Positions 24,474 through 34,100 of a stretch of DNA of 64,000 nt are shown here, piece after piece. The notes under the pieces were generated by a model that saw nothing but the letters and a program-made list of their open reading frames with translations, made no database searches and was not told where the DNA came from. Position 1 is the stretch's first letter. The number at the start of each line of letters is the position of its first letter. The stretch is from JAJEEA01 sp965243615 (GTDB lineage Bacteria > Acidobacteriota > Vicinamibacteria > Vicinamibacterales > UBA8438): positions 6,200,001 to 6,264,000 of the forward strand of contig CBDEVO010000003.1 in the NCBI GenBank assembly GCA_965243615.1, given 5' to 3'. Both the position numbers and the translations under genes were made by a program.

Positions 24474-26486
24474 ATGACGGGGCGTGTCGAGACGCCGCAA
24501 CACGCGATGCGCGGCCCGGTGGCCCCGGCCGGCCGGCGGCGGCTCTCGGTGCCCGGCCTGATCGCGGCGGCGGGCGTCGTCCTGTTCGTCTACTTCGTCC
24601 GGCGCACCGGGGCCGCGGACGTCGCGGCGGGGGCGGGCCGCCTCGGCTGGGCCTTCCCGGCCGTCGCGGCCCTCGGCGGACTGCGGCTGGCGGCACGGGC
24701 CCTCGCCTGGCGGAGCTGCCTCGACCACCCGCACCGGCTGACCCGGCGGCACGCGTTCCGGGCCATGGTCGCCGGGGACACGCTGGGCAACCTGACCCCG
24801 CTGGGCCCCCTCGCCGGCGAGCCCGCGAAGACGCTGTTCGCGGGCGACCGCGAGCCGGCGACCCGCACCCTGCCCGCCCTCGCCGTCGAGAACCTCTTCT
24901 TCACGCTGTCGGCGGCGCTCGTCGTCGCCGGCGGGGCGATCGCGCTGGCGTTCCGCCTCGGCCCGGCCGAAAGCTGGTGGACGGCCGGCGCGGCGCTGGT
25001 GGGCGCGCTGGTGCTGCTGACCGGCGCCGTGCACGCGGTCATCTGGCGGCGCCTGCATCCCGCCGGCGCCCTGCTGGACGCGGTCGCGCGACGGGCCCCG
25101 GCGGGGGGAAGGCTCGCGGGCTGGGCCGACGGGGTACGCTGGGCCGAGGGCCGCGTCCACGACATGTACCCCCGCGCGCCGCGGCGCCTCGCCGCCGTGG
25201 CCGGCTGGGAGCTGGGCTTCCACGCCCTCGCCGTCCTGGAGATCCACGTCGTGCTCGCGTTCGTGAGCGACGTGCCGCCGACCCTGCTCGACGCGTTCGT
25301 CCTCGAGGCGGCGAACCGCCTCCTCGCCGCCGCGTTCAAGGTCGTCCCCCTGCGCATCGGGGTGGACGAGGCGGGCACCGCGGCGGTGGCCGGGCTGCTG
25401 GGGTTCGGCGGCGCCACCGGGGTCACCCTCGCCATCGTGCGCAAGGCACGCATGCTCGTCTGGATGACCGCCGGAGTACTGCTGCTGGTGCGCCGCGGGC
25501 TCCCGGGCCGGGATGACGGCGCCCGCGCCTCGAACCCAACCGCGCGGGCCGGCGCGCAGGAAGGGACGGCGGCGGACGGCCCGGAGAGAAACGCGGATAT
25601 CGCACGCCGGCATGACGGCACCCGCGCCTCGAACCCAACCGCGCGGGCCGGCGCGGAAGAAGGGACGGCGGCGGACAGCCCGGAGAGAAACGCGGACATC
25701 GCGAATCGCTCAGGCGCCGGGCGAGACCCCGCGGGGGCGAGGCGAGACCCGGCGGGGGCGGGCCGCGGCCGGGAGGCCCGCGCACGCCGCGGCCCGGCGG
25801 TGGTGGTGATGGCGCGCTCGCCGAGCGGCGGGCGGGCGCCGAAGACGCGGCTGGCCGCCGTGTTCCCGGACGAGGCGGACCGGCGACGGTTGTACGCCGC
25901 GTTTCTGACCGACGTCGTCTCGGCGTGCCGCACCGTGGAAGGAGCCGCCCTCCGGATCGCGTACACCCCGGACGGCGGGCCGCACGGGTTCGCCCCGGCC
26001 GGGATCGACGCCGACGAACTGATGCCACAGCGGGGCGCCGGCCTCGGCGAGCGCGAGCGCGGCATCTTCGAGGACCTGTTCCGGGACGGGTTCTCGCCGG
26101 TGGTGGTGGTCGGCTCCGACCTGCCGGCGTTGCCGCCGGCACGCATTCGCGAAGCGCTGGCCCGGCTCGCCACGGAACGAGGTACGGTGGTGCTGGGACC
26201 GAGCACCGACGGCGGCTACTACCTGATCGGCCTTGCGCACCCGCGTGCCGGCGACCCGTTGCCGGATCTGTTCACCGGCATCCGCTGGAGCAGCGCGTGG
26301 ACCCGCGCCGACACCGAGGCCGCGGCCGAGAGGTGCGGGCTCCGGGTCGAGCTGCTGGATTCGTGGCGCGACGTCGACGACGCGGCGGACCTCGCCGCGC
26401 TGCGGACCGCGCTGGCCGGCGACGGCACGAGCGCGCCCGCCACCGCGGCCGTGCTCGACGAGCTGGCGGCCAGGGGCCCAGGTTGA
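24474..26486 (+). CDS. Fusion: lysylphosphatidylglycerol-synthase-TM-like domain plus TIGR04282-type domain
   Basis: Residues about 25-345 form a flippase-like multi-pass membrane domain with GDTLGNLTPLGPLAGEPAKT and FKVVPLRIGVDEAGTAAVAG, as in the LPG_synthase_TM/UPF0104 family. After a repetitive linker (about 346-440), residues 440-650 form a cytosolic GT-A-like domain: VVVMARSPSGGRAPKTRLAA, VVVVGSDLPALPP and STDGGYYLIGLAHP. This is the TIGR04282/DUF2064 glycosyltransferase-like family. The two parts are usually separate proteins. Two near-identical 33-residue linker repeats lie between them. The start codon could be ATG at 24474 or the later Met 12. Confidence 0.75.
   Translation: MTGRVETPQHAMRGPVAPAGRRRLSVPGLIAAAGVVLFVYFVRRTGAADVAAGAGRLGWAFPAVAALGGLRLAARALAWRSCLDHPHRLTRRHAFRAMVAGDTLGNLTPLGPLAGEPAKTLFAGDREPATRTLPALAVENLFFTLSAALVVAGGAIALAFRLGPAESWWTAGAALVGALVLLTGAVHAVIWRRLHPAGALLDAVARRAPAGGRLAGWADGVRWAEGRVHDMYPRAPRRLAAVAGWELGFHALAVLEIHVVLAFVSDVPPTLLDAFVLEAANRLLAAAFKVVPLRIGVDEAGTAAVAGLLGFGGATGVTLAIVRKARMLVWMTAGVLLLVRRGLPGRDDGARASNPTARAGAQEGTAADGPERNADIARRHDGTRASNPTARAGAEEGTAADSPERNADIANRSGAGRDPAGARRDPAGAGRGREARARRGPAVVVMARSPSGGRAPKTRLAAVFPDEADRRRLYAAFLTDVVSACRTVEGAALRIAYTPDGGPHGFAPAGIDADELMPQRGAGLGERERGIFEDLFRDGFSPVVVVGSDLPALPPARIREALARLATERGTVVLGPSTDGGYYLIGLAHPRAGDPLPDLFTGIRWSSAWTRADTEAAAERCGLRVELLDSWRDVDDAADLAALRTALAGDGTSAPATAAVLDELAARGPG
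25513..25710 (+). repeat. 99-bp tandem repeat inside the fusion gene
   Basis: atgacggc begins units at 25513 and 25612. Each unit encodes (G/D)ARASNPTARAGAxEGTAA followed by PERNADIA, and the copies differ at only a few positions. Both keep the reading frame. A shorter gcgagacccggcgggggcg repeat follows at about 25728-25760. Confidence 0.85.
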
Positions 26487-26513
26487 ACGCGCGGTTGCAC
26501 CCCGGCCCCGGCC

Positions 26514-27110
26514 TCACATCTCGCGGCGGCCCTCCATCGCCTTGAGCATGGTGATCTCGTCGGCGTACTCGAGGTCGCTGCCCACCGGCACCCCCATCGC
26601 GATGCGGCTGACGCGGACCCCGAGCGGCTTGAGCAGCCGCGCCAGGTAGATGGCCGTCGCCTCGCCCTCGACGTTGGGGTTGGTGGCGAGAATCACCTCG
26701 GCCACCTCTCCCCCGCCGACCCGCTGGAGGAGACCGGCGATGCGCAGGTCGTCGGGTCCGACGCCCTTCAGGGGCGACAGCGCCCCCATCAGCACGTGGT
26801 AGGCGCCCCTGAAGTCGCCGGTCTTCTCGATCGCGTCGACATTGTGGGGGTCCTCCACCACGCACAGCAGGCGCCGGTCGCGCCCCGCGTCGGTGCAGTA
26901 GAAGCAGGGGTCGCAGTCGGTGATGTTCGAGCACACCGAGCAGTGGACGATCCGCTCCTTGACGTCGCGGATGGCGTCGCAGAGCCGGTCGGCCTCCTCG
27001 CGCGACTGCTTCAGGAGATGAAACGCCAGCCGCTGGGCGCTCTTGGCCCCGATGCCCGGCAGCTTCTGGAGCTCGCCGGTCAGCCGCACGAGGGGCTCGA
27101 TGCGGGTCAT
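26514..27110 (-). CDS. recR: Recombination mediator protein RecR
   Basis: RecR, at 198 aa the normal length. It has the helix-hairpin-helix region KLPGIGAKSAQRLAFHLL, the zinc site C57xxC60/C69xxC72, then a Toprim domain (LCVVEDPHNVDAIEKTGDF, EVILATNPNVEGEATAIYLA). With RecF/RecO it loads RecA at single-strand gaps. It follows ybaB and dnaX on the same strand, the widely conserved dnaX-ybaB-recR cluster. Confidence 0.97.
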   Translation of the reverse strand: MTRIEPLVRLTGELQKLPGIGAKSAQRLAFHLLKQSREEADRLCDAIRDVKERIVHCSVCSNITDCDPCFYCTDAGRDRRLLCVVEDPHNVDAIEKTGDFRGAYHVLMGALSPLKGVGPDDLRIAGLLQRVGGGEVAEVILATNPNVEGEATAIYLARLLKPLGVRVSRIAMGVPVGSDLEYADEITMLKAMEGRREM

Positions 27111-27129
27111 CGCGTCTCGGGCGGGGTCT

Positions 27130-27438
27130 TCAGGAGAGCCCGGGAATCTTGAGCCCGCCCATCATGCCGCCCATGCGCTGCGACGCGAGCTCGTCGGCAC
27201 GGCGCTGGGCGTCGCTCACCGCGGCCACGATGAGATCCTGCAACATCTCCACGTCGTCGGGCGACACCACCTCGGGGTCGATGCGCAGGCGCTGGATCTC
27301 CTTGACCCCGTTCATGACCACCGTCACCATGCCGCCCCCCGCGGTCGCCTCGACGGTGGCCTCCCTGAGCTGCTTCTGCAGGTTCTCCTGCATCTGCTGC
27401 GCCTGCTGCATCATCTTCTGAATGTTCATGGCGGTCAC
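27130..27438 (-). CDS. ybaB: YbaB/EbfC family nucleoid-associated protein
   Basis: A 102-aa protein beginning MNIQKMMQQAQQMQENLQKQ, with TVEATAGGGMVTVVMNGVKE and DLIVAAVSDAQRRADE. All are hallmarks of this small DNA-binding dimer. It overlaps the dnaX stop by 4 bp, showing translational coupling. Confidence 0.95.
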   Translation of the reverse strand: MTAMNIQKMMQQAQQMQENLQKQLREATVEATAGGGMVTVVMNGVKEIQRLRIDPEVVSPDDVEMLQDLIVAAVSDAQRRADELASQRMGGMMGGLKIPGLS

Positions 27439-29681
27439 ATCTCTTCGACTTCCTTGATCTCGGCCGGGAACACGTCGAGCATGGTCTGCACCGCGGGGTC
27501 CTCCAGGGCCTGCGCGAGCAGGTCGTCGGTCTCACCGCCCCCCCGCGCCGGGGCCTCGCGCTTCCCTCGTGAAGCTCGAGGGGCACCGCCCCGCCTTGCC
27601 GGGGGCTCGGCGGGTGGTGGCGACCCGGACTGCACCGGAGACCCCAACGGCGCGGACGCCGAGTCCGCGGGCGGCTCGGCCCCCGACGGAAGAAAGGCGG
27701 ACTGCACCGGCGAGCCGAGCGGCGCGGCGGCAGAGTCCGCGGCGGGCTCGGACCGTACCGGCGAGCCGAGCGGCGGGACGGCGGGGTCTGCCGAAGGCTC
27801 GGAACGCACCGGCGACCCGAGCGGCGACGGCGCGAGATCGGCGGGCGGCGCGAGATCGGCGGGCGGCTCCGGTGCAGCCGGCGGCTCGATGCCGGCCGGC
27901 GGCCCGGTCGGCGGCGGGGGCTCCGGCGGCGGTTCCGTCAGCGTCGGCTGATGCGGATCCGCTCCCGGCTCCGGCCCACCCGATGCGGATCCCGCGCCGG
28001 AGGCATCCGCCGCCCCAATCTGCCGGACGCCCACCGCCATCTTTCGCCCGGCCACCTCGCCGGCCAGCGGCTCGAGCCACCCGCGGGCCTTCTCCACCTG
28101 CTGCGAGAGGGTGCGCTGGACGGGGGCGAACACGAACGTGATCCGCCCGTCGTCCACCTCGACGTCCCGGGCCTGGGCGGCCACCGTCCCGTGAAAGAAC
28201 TTCCGCTGCCGCCGGAGCTCGGCGAGGAACCGCTCCTTCACGCCGGCCGGCGACCCGGGGGCGGGCGCGGGGGCGGAAGCGGCGGCCGGGGCGCCTCCGG
28301 CCGCCGCAGCCTCGGCCCCGGCCGGGGCCGGGCGCGATGCCGGCGAGCCCGCGACGGGCCCCGAGGTGGACTCCGAGCGCGCCGAGGCTTGAACCGCCGG
28401 ACGGCGGGCCTCCTTCGCCGGTAGGGCGCTCGCGGGCGGCGACCCCGCCGACGCCGAGGGGCGCCGCGCCGGGGTATTAGGAACCTGCCGGGCCGGCGGA
28501 CTCTGGCCCGGGCGGCCCGCCGCGAACGCCGCCCCCGCCGAATCGAGCCGGCCGGCCCCGCCGAGCAGCTCGGTCAGCGGCACGAGCCGCCGCAGGTGGA
28601 TCCAGCGCAGCATCGCCATCTCGAAGTGGTAGCGCGGCTGCGTGGCGCTGCGGATGTCGAGCTCGGCCCGCGACAGCACGTCGAACCCGCGCAGCAGGTC
28701 CTCCCGCGAGAACCGGTCCACCAGCGCCTGCAGGCGCTCTCGCTCCGCCTCGGCGGCGATCTCGGGGTCGGCGATGCGGCGCGCGTCCACCTTCAGCACC
28801 ATCAGGTCGCGGACCAGCCGGGCGAGCTCGCGGCACACCGAGCGCAAGTCGTACCCCGCCTCGACGAAGCGGCCGGCCAGATCGAAGACCCCGTCGGCCG
28901 CCTCCGCCGCCACCGCCTCCGCCACGTCGAGCACCGCGTCGCGGGCCACCAGCCCCAGCACCGCCGACACCTCGTCGGCGCCGATCGACTCGCCCGCGAA
29001 GGCGATCACCTGGTCGAGCGCGCTCTGGGCGTCGCGCATGCTGCCGTTGGCGGTGCGGGCGACCAGCGCGAGGCCGGCGTCGTCGACGGCGACCCGCTCC
29101 GTCTCCACGATCTTGCGGAGCTGCTCGGCGATGGCGGCGGTGCCGATGGTGCGGAACTCGAAGACCTGCGAGCGCGAGAGGATCGTGTCGGGAATCTTGT
29201 CGAGCAGGGTCGTCGCCATGATGAAGACGACGTGCGGCGGCGGCTCCTCGACCGACTTGAGCAGGGCGTTGAACGAGCTCGACGAGAGCTGGTGCACCTC
29301 GTCGATGATGAAGATCTTGTGGCGGTCGCGGACCGGAGCGATGGACAGCCCCGAGATGATCACCTCGCGGACGTTGTCGACCTGGGTGTGGGTGGCGGCG
29401 TCGATCTCGAGCACGTCGATGTCGCGCCCCTCGGCCACCTCGCGGCACACGTCGCACTCGCCGCACGGGTCCGCCGTAGGCCCCTCGACGCAGTTGAGGG
29501 CGCGGGCGAGGATGCGGGCCGTCGTCGTCTTGCCGACCCCCCGCGGCCCCGCGAACACGAACGCCTGGGCGACCCGCTCGCGGGCGATGGCGTTGCGCAG
29601 CGTCTGGGTGACCCCGCGCTGGCCGACGACGTCGTCGAAACGCTGCGGCCGCCACTTGCGGGCGAGAACCTGATAGGCCAT
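27435..29681 (-). CDS. dnaX: DNA polymerase III subunit gamma/tau
   Basis: The start MAYQVLARKWRPQRFDDVVG is the conserved beginning; an upstream in-frame Met would overlap the SRP RNA. It has Walker A GPRGVGKTTT (45-54), zinc cysteines around CVEGPTADPCGECDVC, and FIIDEVHQLSSSSFNALLKS with VEEPPPHVVF. The clamp-loader ATPase part ends at about 370. The long tail is Pro/Ala/Gly-rich with short PLGSPV repeats (tau-like region). No programmed-frameshift slippery run was obvious to me. Confidence 0.95.
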   Translation of the reverse strand: MAYQVLARKWRPQRFDDVVGQRGVTQTLRNAIARERVAQAFVFAGPRGVGKTTTARILARALNCVEGPTADPCGECDVCREVAEGRDIDVLEIDAATHTQVDNVREVIISGLSIAPVRDRHKIFIIDEVHQLSSSSFNALLKSVEEPPPHVVFIMATTLLDKIPDTILSRSQVFEFRTIGTAAIAEQLRKIVETERVAVDDAGLALVARTANGSMRDAQSALDQVIAFAGESIGADEVSAVLGLVARDAVLDVAEAVAAEAADGVFDLAGRFVEAGYDLRSVCRELARLVRDLMVLKVDARRIADPEIAAEAERERLQALVDRFSREDLLRGFDVLSRAELDIRSATQPRYHFEMAMLRWIHLRRLVPLTELLGGAGRLDSAGAAFAAGRPGQSPPARQVPNTPARRPSASAGSPPASALPAKEARRPAVQASARSESTSGPVAGSPASRPAPAGAEAAAAGGAPAAASAPAPAPGSPAGVKERFLAELRRQRKFFHGTVAAQARDVEVDDGRITFVFAPVQRTLSQQVEKARGWLEPLAGEVAGRKMAVGVRQIGAADASGAGSASGGPEPGADPHQPTLTEPPPEPPPPTGPPAGIEPPAAPEPPADLAPPADLAPSPLGSPVRSEPSADPAVPPLGSPVRSEPAADSAAAPLGSPVQSAFLPSGAEPPADSASAPLGSPVQSGSPPPAEPPARRGGAPRASRGKREAPARGGGETDDLLAQALEDPAVQTMLDVFPAEIKEVEEM

Positions 29682-29712
29682 GCGGTGCGGGGGCGGCGGG
29701 CCCCAGCCGCGA

Positions 29713-29810
29713 CCCGGAAGAACCTGCGGCACATGTCAGTGACTGCTTAGCGCTGCTGCCTTCCGGCCCTGACGCGGTTCGCAGGCTGAGATTGCACAGG
29801 GTCCGAGCCG
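29713..29810 (-). ncRNA. ffs: Small signal recognition particle RNA (4.5S)
   Basis: The minus strand contains the invariant apical region CAGGGCCGGAAGGCAGCAGC (29752-29771), with the GGAA tetraloop and the Ffh-binding internal loop, and complementary arms on both sides. Its place immediately upstream of dnaX is a common location. The ends are estimated from pairing, so they may be off by several bases. Confidence 0.85.
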
Positions 29811-30076
29811 CGCTGCGGCCCGCCATCCTGGACGGCCGCCGCCCGCCACGATCGGCCGGCGGCAGGTTCAGTGTACCGTCAGCCCCGGGGCCGATCAAGC
29901 AGCCGCGCCCGCCCCGCCGCGGGCGTCGGCCCCGCCTCAGATCGAGCGTCCGGCCCGCCCCCGGCCGCCGGCCCCGGCCCGGCGCCGATCGAGCGTCCCG
30001 CCCCTCCGCCGCCGGCCCCGGAACGCCGAAACACCCGTGATAGACTGGTCGCCGAGACCGTGCGAGCCTCGTTTCC

Positions 30077-30166
30077 GGAGAGATGTCCGAGCGGTTGAAG
30101 GAGCACGCTTGGAAAGCGTGTGTAGGGGAAACTCTACCGTGGGTTCGAATCCCACTCTCTCCGCCA
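30077..30166 (+). tRNA. tRNA-Ser (GGA)
   Basis: Acceptor arms GGAGAGA/TCTCTCC, anticodon loop CTTGGAAAG (anticodon GGA), the long variable arm TGTAGGGGAAACTCTACC typical of class II tRNAs, T-arm GTGGGTTCGAATCCCAC and an encoded CCA. Confidence 0.95.
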
Positions 30167-30299
30167 CCCCATCACCCTGACTCGTTGCCGGCACAGTGCT
30201 CGTGATGGGCGTGCGGGGGTTACCCCCGTCGCCCATCCGAAGTTCGCGTCGCCCCCGCGGCCGGTGGCGGCACGACGACCGGGCCAGCGAGCGGGACCA

Positions 30300-31139
30300 A
30301 TGGACATGCTCTTCGCCGACATCGCCCTCGCCGCCCGCATCGAGCTCGCGGAGTGCCGCCTGCTGGCCGACTGCGGCGCGGCGGCGGCGCGGCGGCGCCC
30401 CGACTCGCGGGCCTTCGTGCAGGAGCTCGCCGGCGGCGTCGCCACCTACACCGGGCCCGACTCGCCGTTCAACAAGCTCGCCGGCCTCGGCTTCGGGGAC
30501 GCGGTCGACGAGGAGGGCCTCGCCGACGTGGAGCGCGCCTTCGCGGAGCGCGGCGCACCGGTGCAGGCCGAGGTCGCGAGCCTCGCCGATCCGTCGGTCT
30601 CCGCGCGGTTGACGGGGCGCGGCTACGTGCTGCGGAACTTCGAGAACGTGCTCGGCTTGCGGCTCCCGGCCGTGTGCCCGACCGGCGGCGGCGACGGCAT
30701 CGACGTCTCGGTCGGCGACGAGACGCACCATGAAGCCTGGCTCGACGTCATCGCCGCCGGCTTCGCCAGCCCCGACGCGCAGGGCGTCCCGTCGCACGAG
30801 GAGTTCTCGCGCGACGTGCTCGACCGGACCGTCGGCGACATGGCCACGGCCCCGGCGTTCACCCGCTACCTCGCCCACCGGAACGGCGTCCTGGCCGGCG
30901 GCGCGAGCCTGCGCGTCTGCGAGAGCGTCGCGCAACTGTGCGGCGCCGCCACCGCGCCCGCGCATCGGCGCCGCGGCGTGCAGGGGGCGCTGCTCGCGGC
31001 CCGGCTGGCCGAGGCGGCTCGCCAGGGCTGCGACGTCGCCGTCGTCACCGCCCAGCCGGGCTCGAAGTCCCAGCAGAACGTCCAGCGCCAGGGCTTCGAG
31101 CTGCTCTACACGCGCGCCATCCTGGTGCGGGAGGGCTGA
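30300..31139 (+). CDS. GNAT family N-acetyltransferase
   Basis: 279 aa. The C-terminal half has the GNAT acetyl-CoA motif APAHRRRGVQGALLAARLAE and a final strand GFELLYTRAILVRE. The N-terminal half (ATYTGPDSPFNKLAGLGFGD) looks like a degenerate second GNAT domain, as in many two-domain members. The substrate cannot be told from sequence. It is a single gene between tRNA-Ser and the convergent TonB receptor gene. Confidence 0.85.
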   Translation: MDMLFADIALAARIELAECRLLADCGAAAARRRPDSRAFVQELAGGVATYTGPDSPFNKLAGLGFGDAVDEEGLADVERAFAERGAPVQAEVASLADPSVSARLTGRGYVLRNFENVLGLRLPAVCPTGGGDGIDVSVGDETHHEAWLDVIAAGFASPDAQGVPSHEEFSRDVLDRTVGDMATAPAFTRYLAHRNGVLAGGASLRVCESVAQLCGAATAPAHRRRGVQGALLAARLAEAARQGCDVAVVTAQPGSKSQQNVQRQGFELLYTRAILVREG

Positions 31140-31178
31140 AGGCGCCCGCCCGGTGACACCGCGCCGCGAAGAGACCGC

Positions 31179-34100
31179 TCACCCGCCGAAGCGCCAGCTC
31201 ACCGCCGCCTTGATGCGCCGCCCCTTGGGGTCGTGGGTGAAGCCGTCGTAGGCCTGCTCGACGTTGGCCCACGGCGGGATCTGCCCGGTGAGGTTCATGC
31301 CGTAGATCGTGAGGTTCATCCCGGTGCCGGGGAAGCGCATCAGGAAGCTCATGTCCCAGGCGAGGAACGGGTCGATGCGGGGCACGACGTCGTTGCCCCG
31401 GTCCTCGTAGGCGCCGATGTAGCTCACGTAGTTGGCCCAGCTGTAGCGGCTCCAGTCGTAGGACGCCGACCAGCGGCTCTTCCAGCGGGGCAGGGGCACC
31501 GCGATGGGGTGGGCGAAGTTCAGGTAGCCGGCCGCCTCCCGCTCGGCGTAGAGGGTCAGGTCGGTGCCCTCGAGCAGCAGCTCCTTGGTGTCGTAGCCGA
31601 CGGTATAGGTGGAGTCCCAGCTCAGCGAGAGCTGGCCCGGCCCCGCGTCGGTCCGCGCCGCGAGGTGGGTGTCGATGCCCGAGCTGGTGAGCCCCGGCCA
31701 GTTCACGAGGTCGATCTGGATGCGCTGCAGGTTCTGGGCGACGCAGCGGTCGGCGGGCGCGAGGTCCGAGGCGCGGCCGCCGGGGCAGATGATGAACGGC
31801 GACACCGCGTCCTGGACGGCCGGGTCGCCGCTGGCGTAGAGGCTGCTGATGGCGTCGTAGGGCATCGAGCCGATCACGTTGTCGAAGTCGTAGTGCCAGT
31901 AGTCGACGGTCGCCTCGACGCCCCCCTCGAGGAACAGTATCGCGCCCGCGTTGTAGGTGAACGCGCGCTCCGGGAGCAGATCGGTGCGCCCGAAGCGGTC
32001 GACGGCCTGGTAGGCGCCGGTCTCGTTGATCCACTCGAGCGTCGTCAGGGGGCTGGTGTTCAGGTCGTCGAGCGACGGCGTCCGGAAGGTGGTCTGCACC
32101 GAGCCGCGGAACGACAGCGAGTAGTGCTGGTTCTCGGCCGCCTCGAGGCGCCAGCCGATCTTCGGGTCGATGCTGTTCACGCGGCGGCCGGCCACGTTGT
32201 AGAACTCGTAGTTGGCGGCGAGCTGGGTGTCCAGCCGGGGTCCGATGCCCAGGGCCAGCTCGCCGAAGAACCGCTGCACCTGCTGGTCGGCCGCGTAGGG
32301 CCGGTGGACGTTGGTGAAGAGGTAGGGCCCGAACCGCTTGCCGGGCGAGCAGCCCATGTCGCCGGCCACCGGGCAGGGGTTCACGGTGACGTCGCCGGGG
32401 TCGTTGGGGTTGCCGTCGGCGTTCACCCCGCGGAACTGGTAGCCGACCGCGAAGTCGGCGACGTTGGGGACGATGTTGCCGCTCATGGTGGCGTCGGCCA
32501 CGATCATGTCGGTGGTGCTGAGGAGGTCCACCTCCTCGTTGAGCCACAGCCGCAGGGCCTCCTGGTTGGCGAGGCCCGCGACGTAGTCGGGGTTCGCGCT
32601 GTTCTCGAACGCGGAGTGCGGCTGGGCGGAGTACTCGATGGCGTTGCTGAACGGGTTGTAGTACATGCACGGCCCCTGGCCCGCCACCGCGCCGCCCATG
32701 GCCCCGAGCCGCATGCCCGCGGGCGAGGTCGGGTCGGCGACGACGCCCACGCCGCAGTCGGGGCCGCCGAAGCCTCGGAAGGCGCGGAAGATGCGGTCGG
32801 TGTAGACGGCGGGCAGGTTGAGGTTGCCGCGCGCCCGCGAGTAGCTGACGCCGACGTCCCAGTTGGCGTCGCGCCCGCCGAGCAGGAAGTCGCCGTCGAC
32901 GGAGGCGGCGAAGCGCTGGGTTTGCGACTCGCGGGACAGCCGGCGCCCGGGGCCCGAGTTGCCGAACGGGCGGCCGTTGAAGTACCACGGGTCGCCGCCC
33001 GCGCAGGCGCCCATCGGATCGGCCTTCGGGTCGCCGGCGTAGCTGCCGCAGAACTGCTGGCGGCCGGGGTGGCTCGCCGCCACCTCCTGGATGGTGGTGC
33101 TCGTCAGCGGGAACGGCGGATAGGACGGCGTCGTGTACCAGTTCGGGATCACGGCGTCGGACCAGAGCGCCTCGACGTGGTAGTTGGTCCGTTCGTTCAA
33201 CGGGCCGTTGAGCTCGAGGAACGCCCGGGTATGCCGCTGCTCGTCGACCAGGTTGTCGAAGGGCGCGTAGCGGAACCGGCACGTCCAGCCCTCGTCCAGG
33301 CCCCCGAACTCCGCGCAGCGGGGGTCGAAGACGTCGGCCGTCCACGGCACCGGCGCCCCCACCGAGAACGTGCCGGGGTTGCCGAGGCTCGACCAGCCGC
33401 CGCGGGTGCCGGAGGGGTACTCGCTCAGGCGGCCGAGGGCCCACGGGCGTTCCGCCATCTGGAGCTCCTGGCGGCCGACCCGCTCCATGGAGAGGACCGC
33501 GCTCGAGGCCCCGATGCGGCCGCCCCAGATGCCCGCCACGGTGGTGTCACCCCCGCCGTCGAAGTAATCGTGGGAGACGTTCATCTCGAAGCCCCGGAAG
33601 TCGCTGCGGGTGACGAAGTTGGCGACGCCGCCGACCGCGTCCGAGCCGTAGGTGGCCGACGCGCCCTCCTTCAGCACCTCGAGCCGGCCGACGGCGATGG
33701 CGGGGATGGTGTTGACGTCGACGAAGCGCCCCCCGATGAGGCGGGCGGGTACCGGCACGTGGCGCCGGCCGTTGATGAGCACCAGGGTGCGCGAGGCGCC
33801 GAGGCCGCGCAGGTTGACGTTGGCGACGTTCTCGGTGAGGGTCGACGGCTGGTTCGAGTTGTACCAGCTGTTGCGCTCGCCGACGACGCCGTGGCTGACG
33901 TTCAGGTTGCGGAAGAGGTCGACGAGCTGGGTGGCCCCCTGCTGCTCGAGCGTCTCGCGGCTGACCACGGTGACGGCGTGGGGCATGTTGATGGCCGGGG
34001 CGTCGATGGCGGTGCCGGTGACCGCGACGGTCACCTCCTCGAAGAGGCCGCCGAGCTGCAGGTCGGCGTTGACCGTGGCGGTGCCCCCTTCGGCCAGCAC

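Noticed and set aside
24590..26206. Long minus-strand frame over the fusion gene
   Set aside because: Ser/Arg/Pro-rich mirror composition and no motif. The plus-strand gene explains the region.
29937..30965. 342-codon minus-strand frame
   Set aside because: It crosses tRNA-Ser and is antisense to the acetyltransferase. Frames reading SNPR-type sequence through tRNA-Ser are a known artefact.
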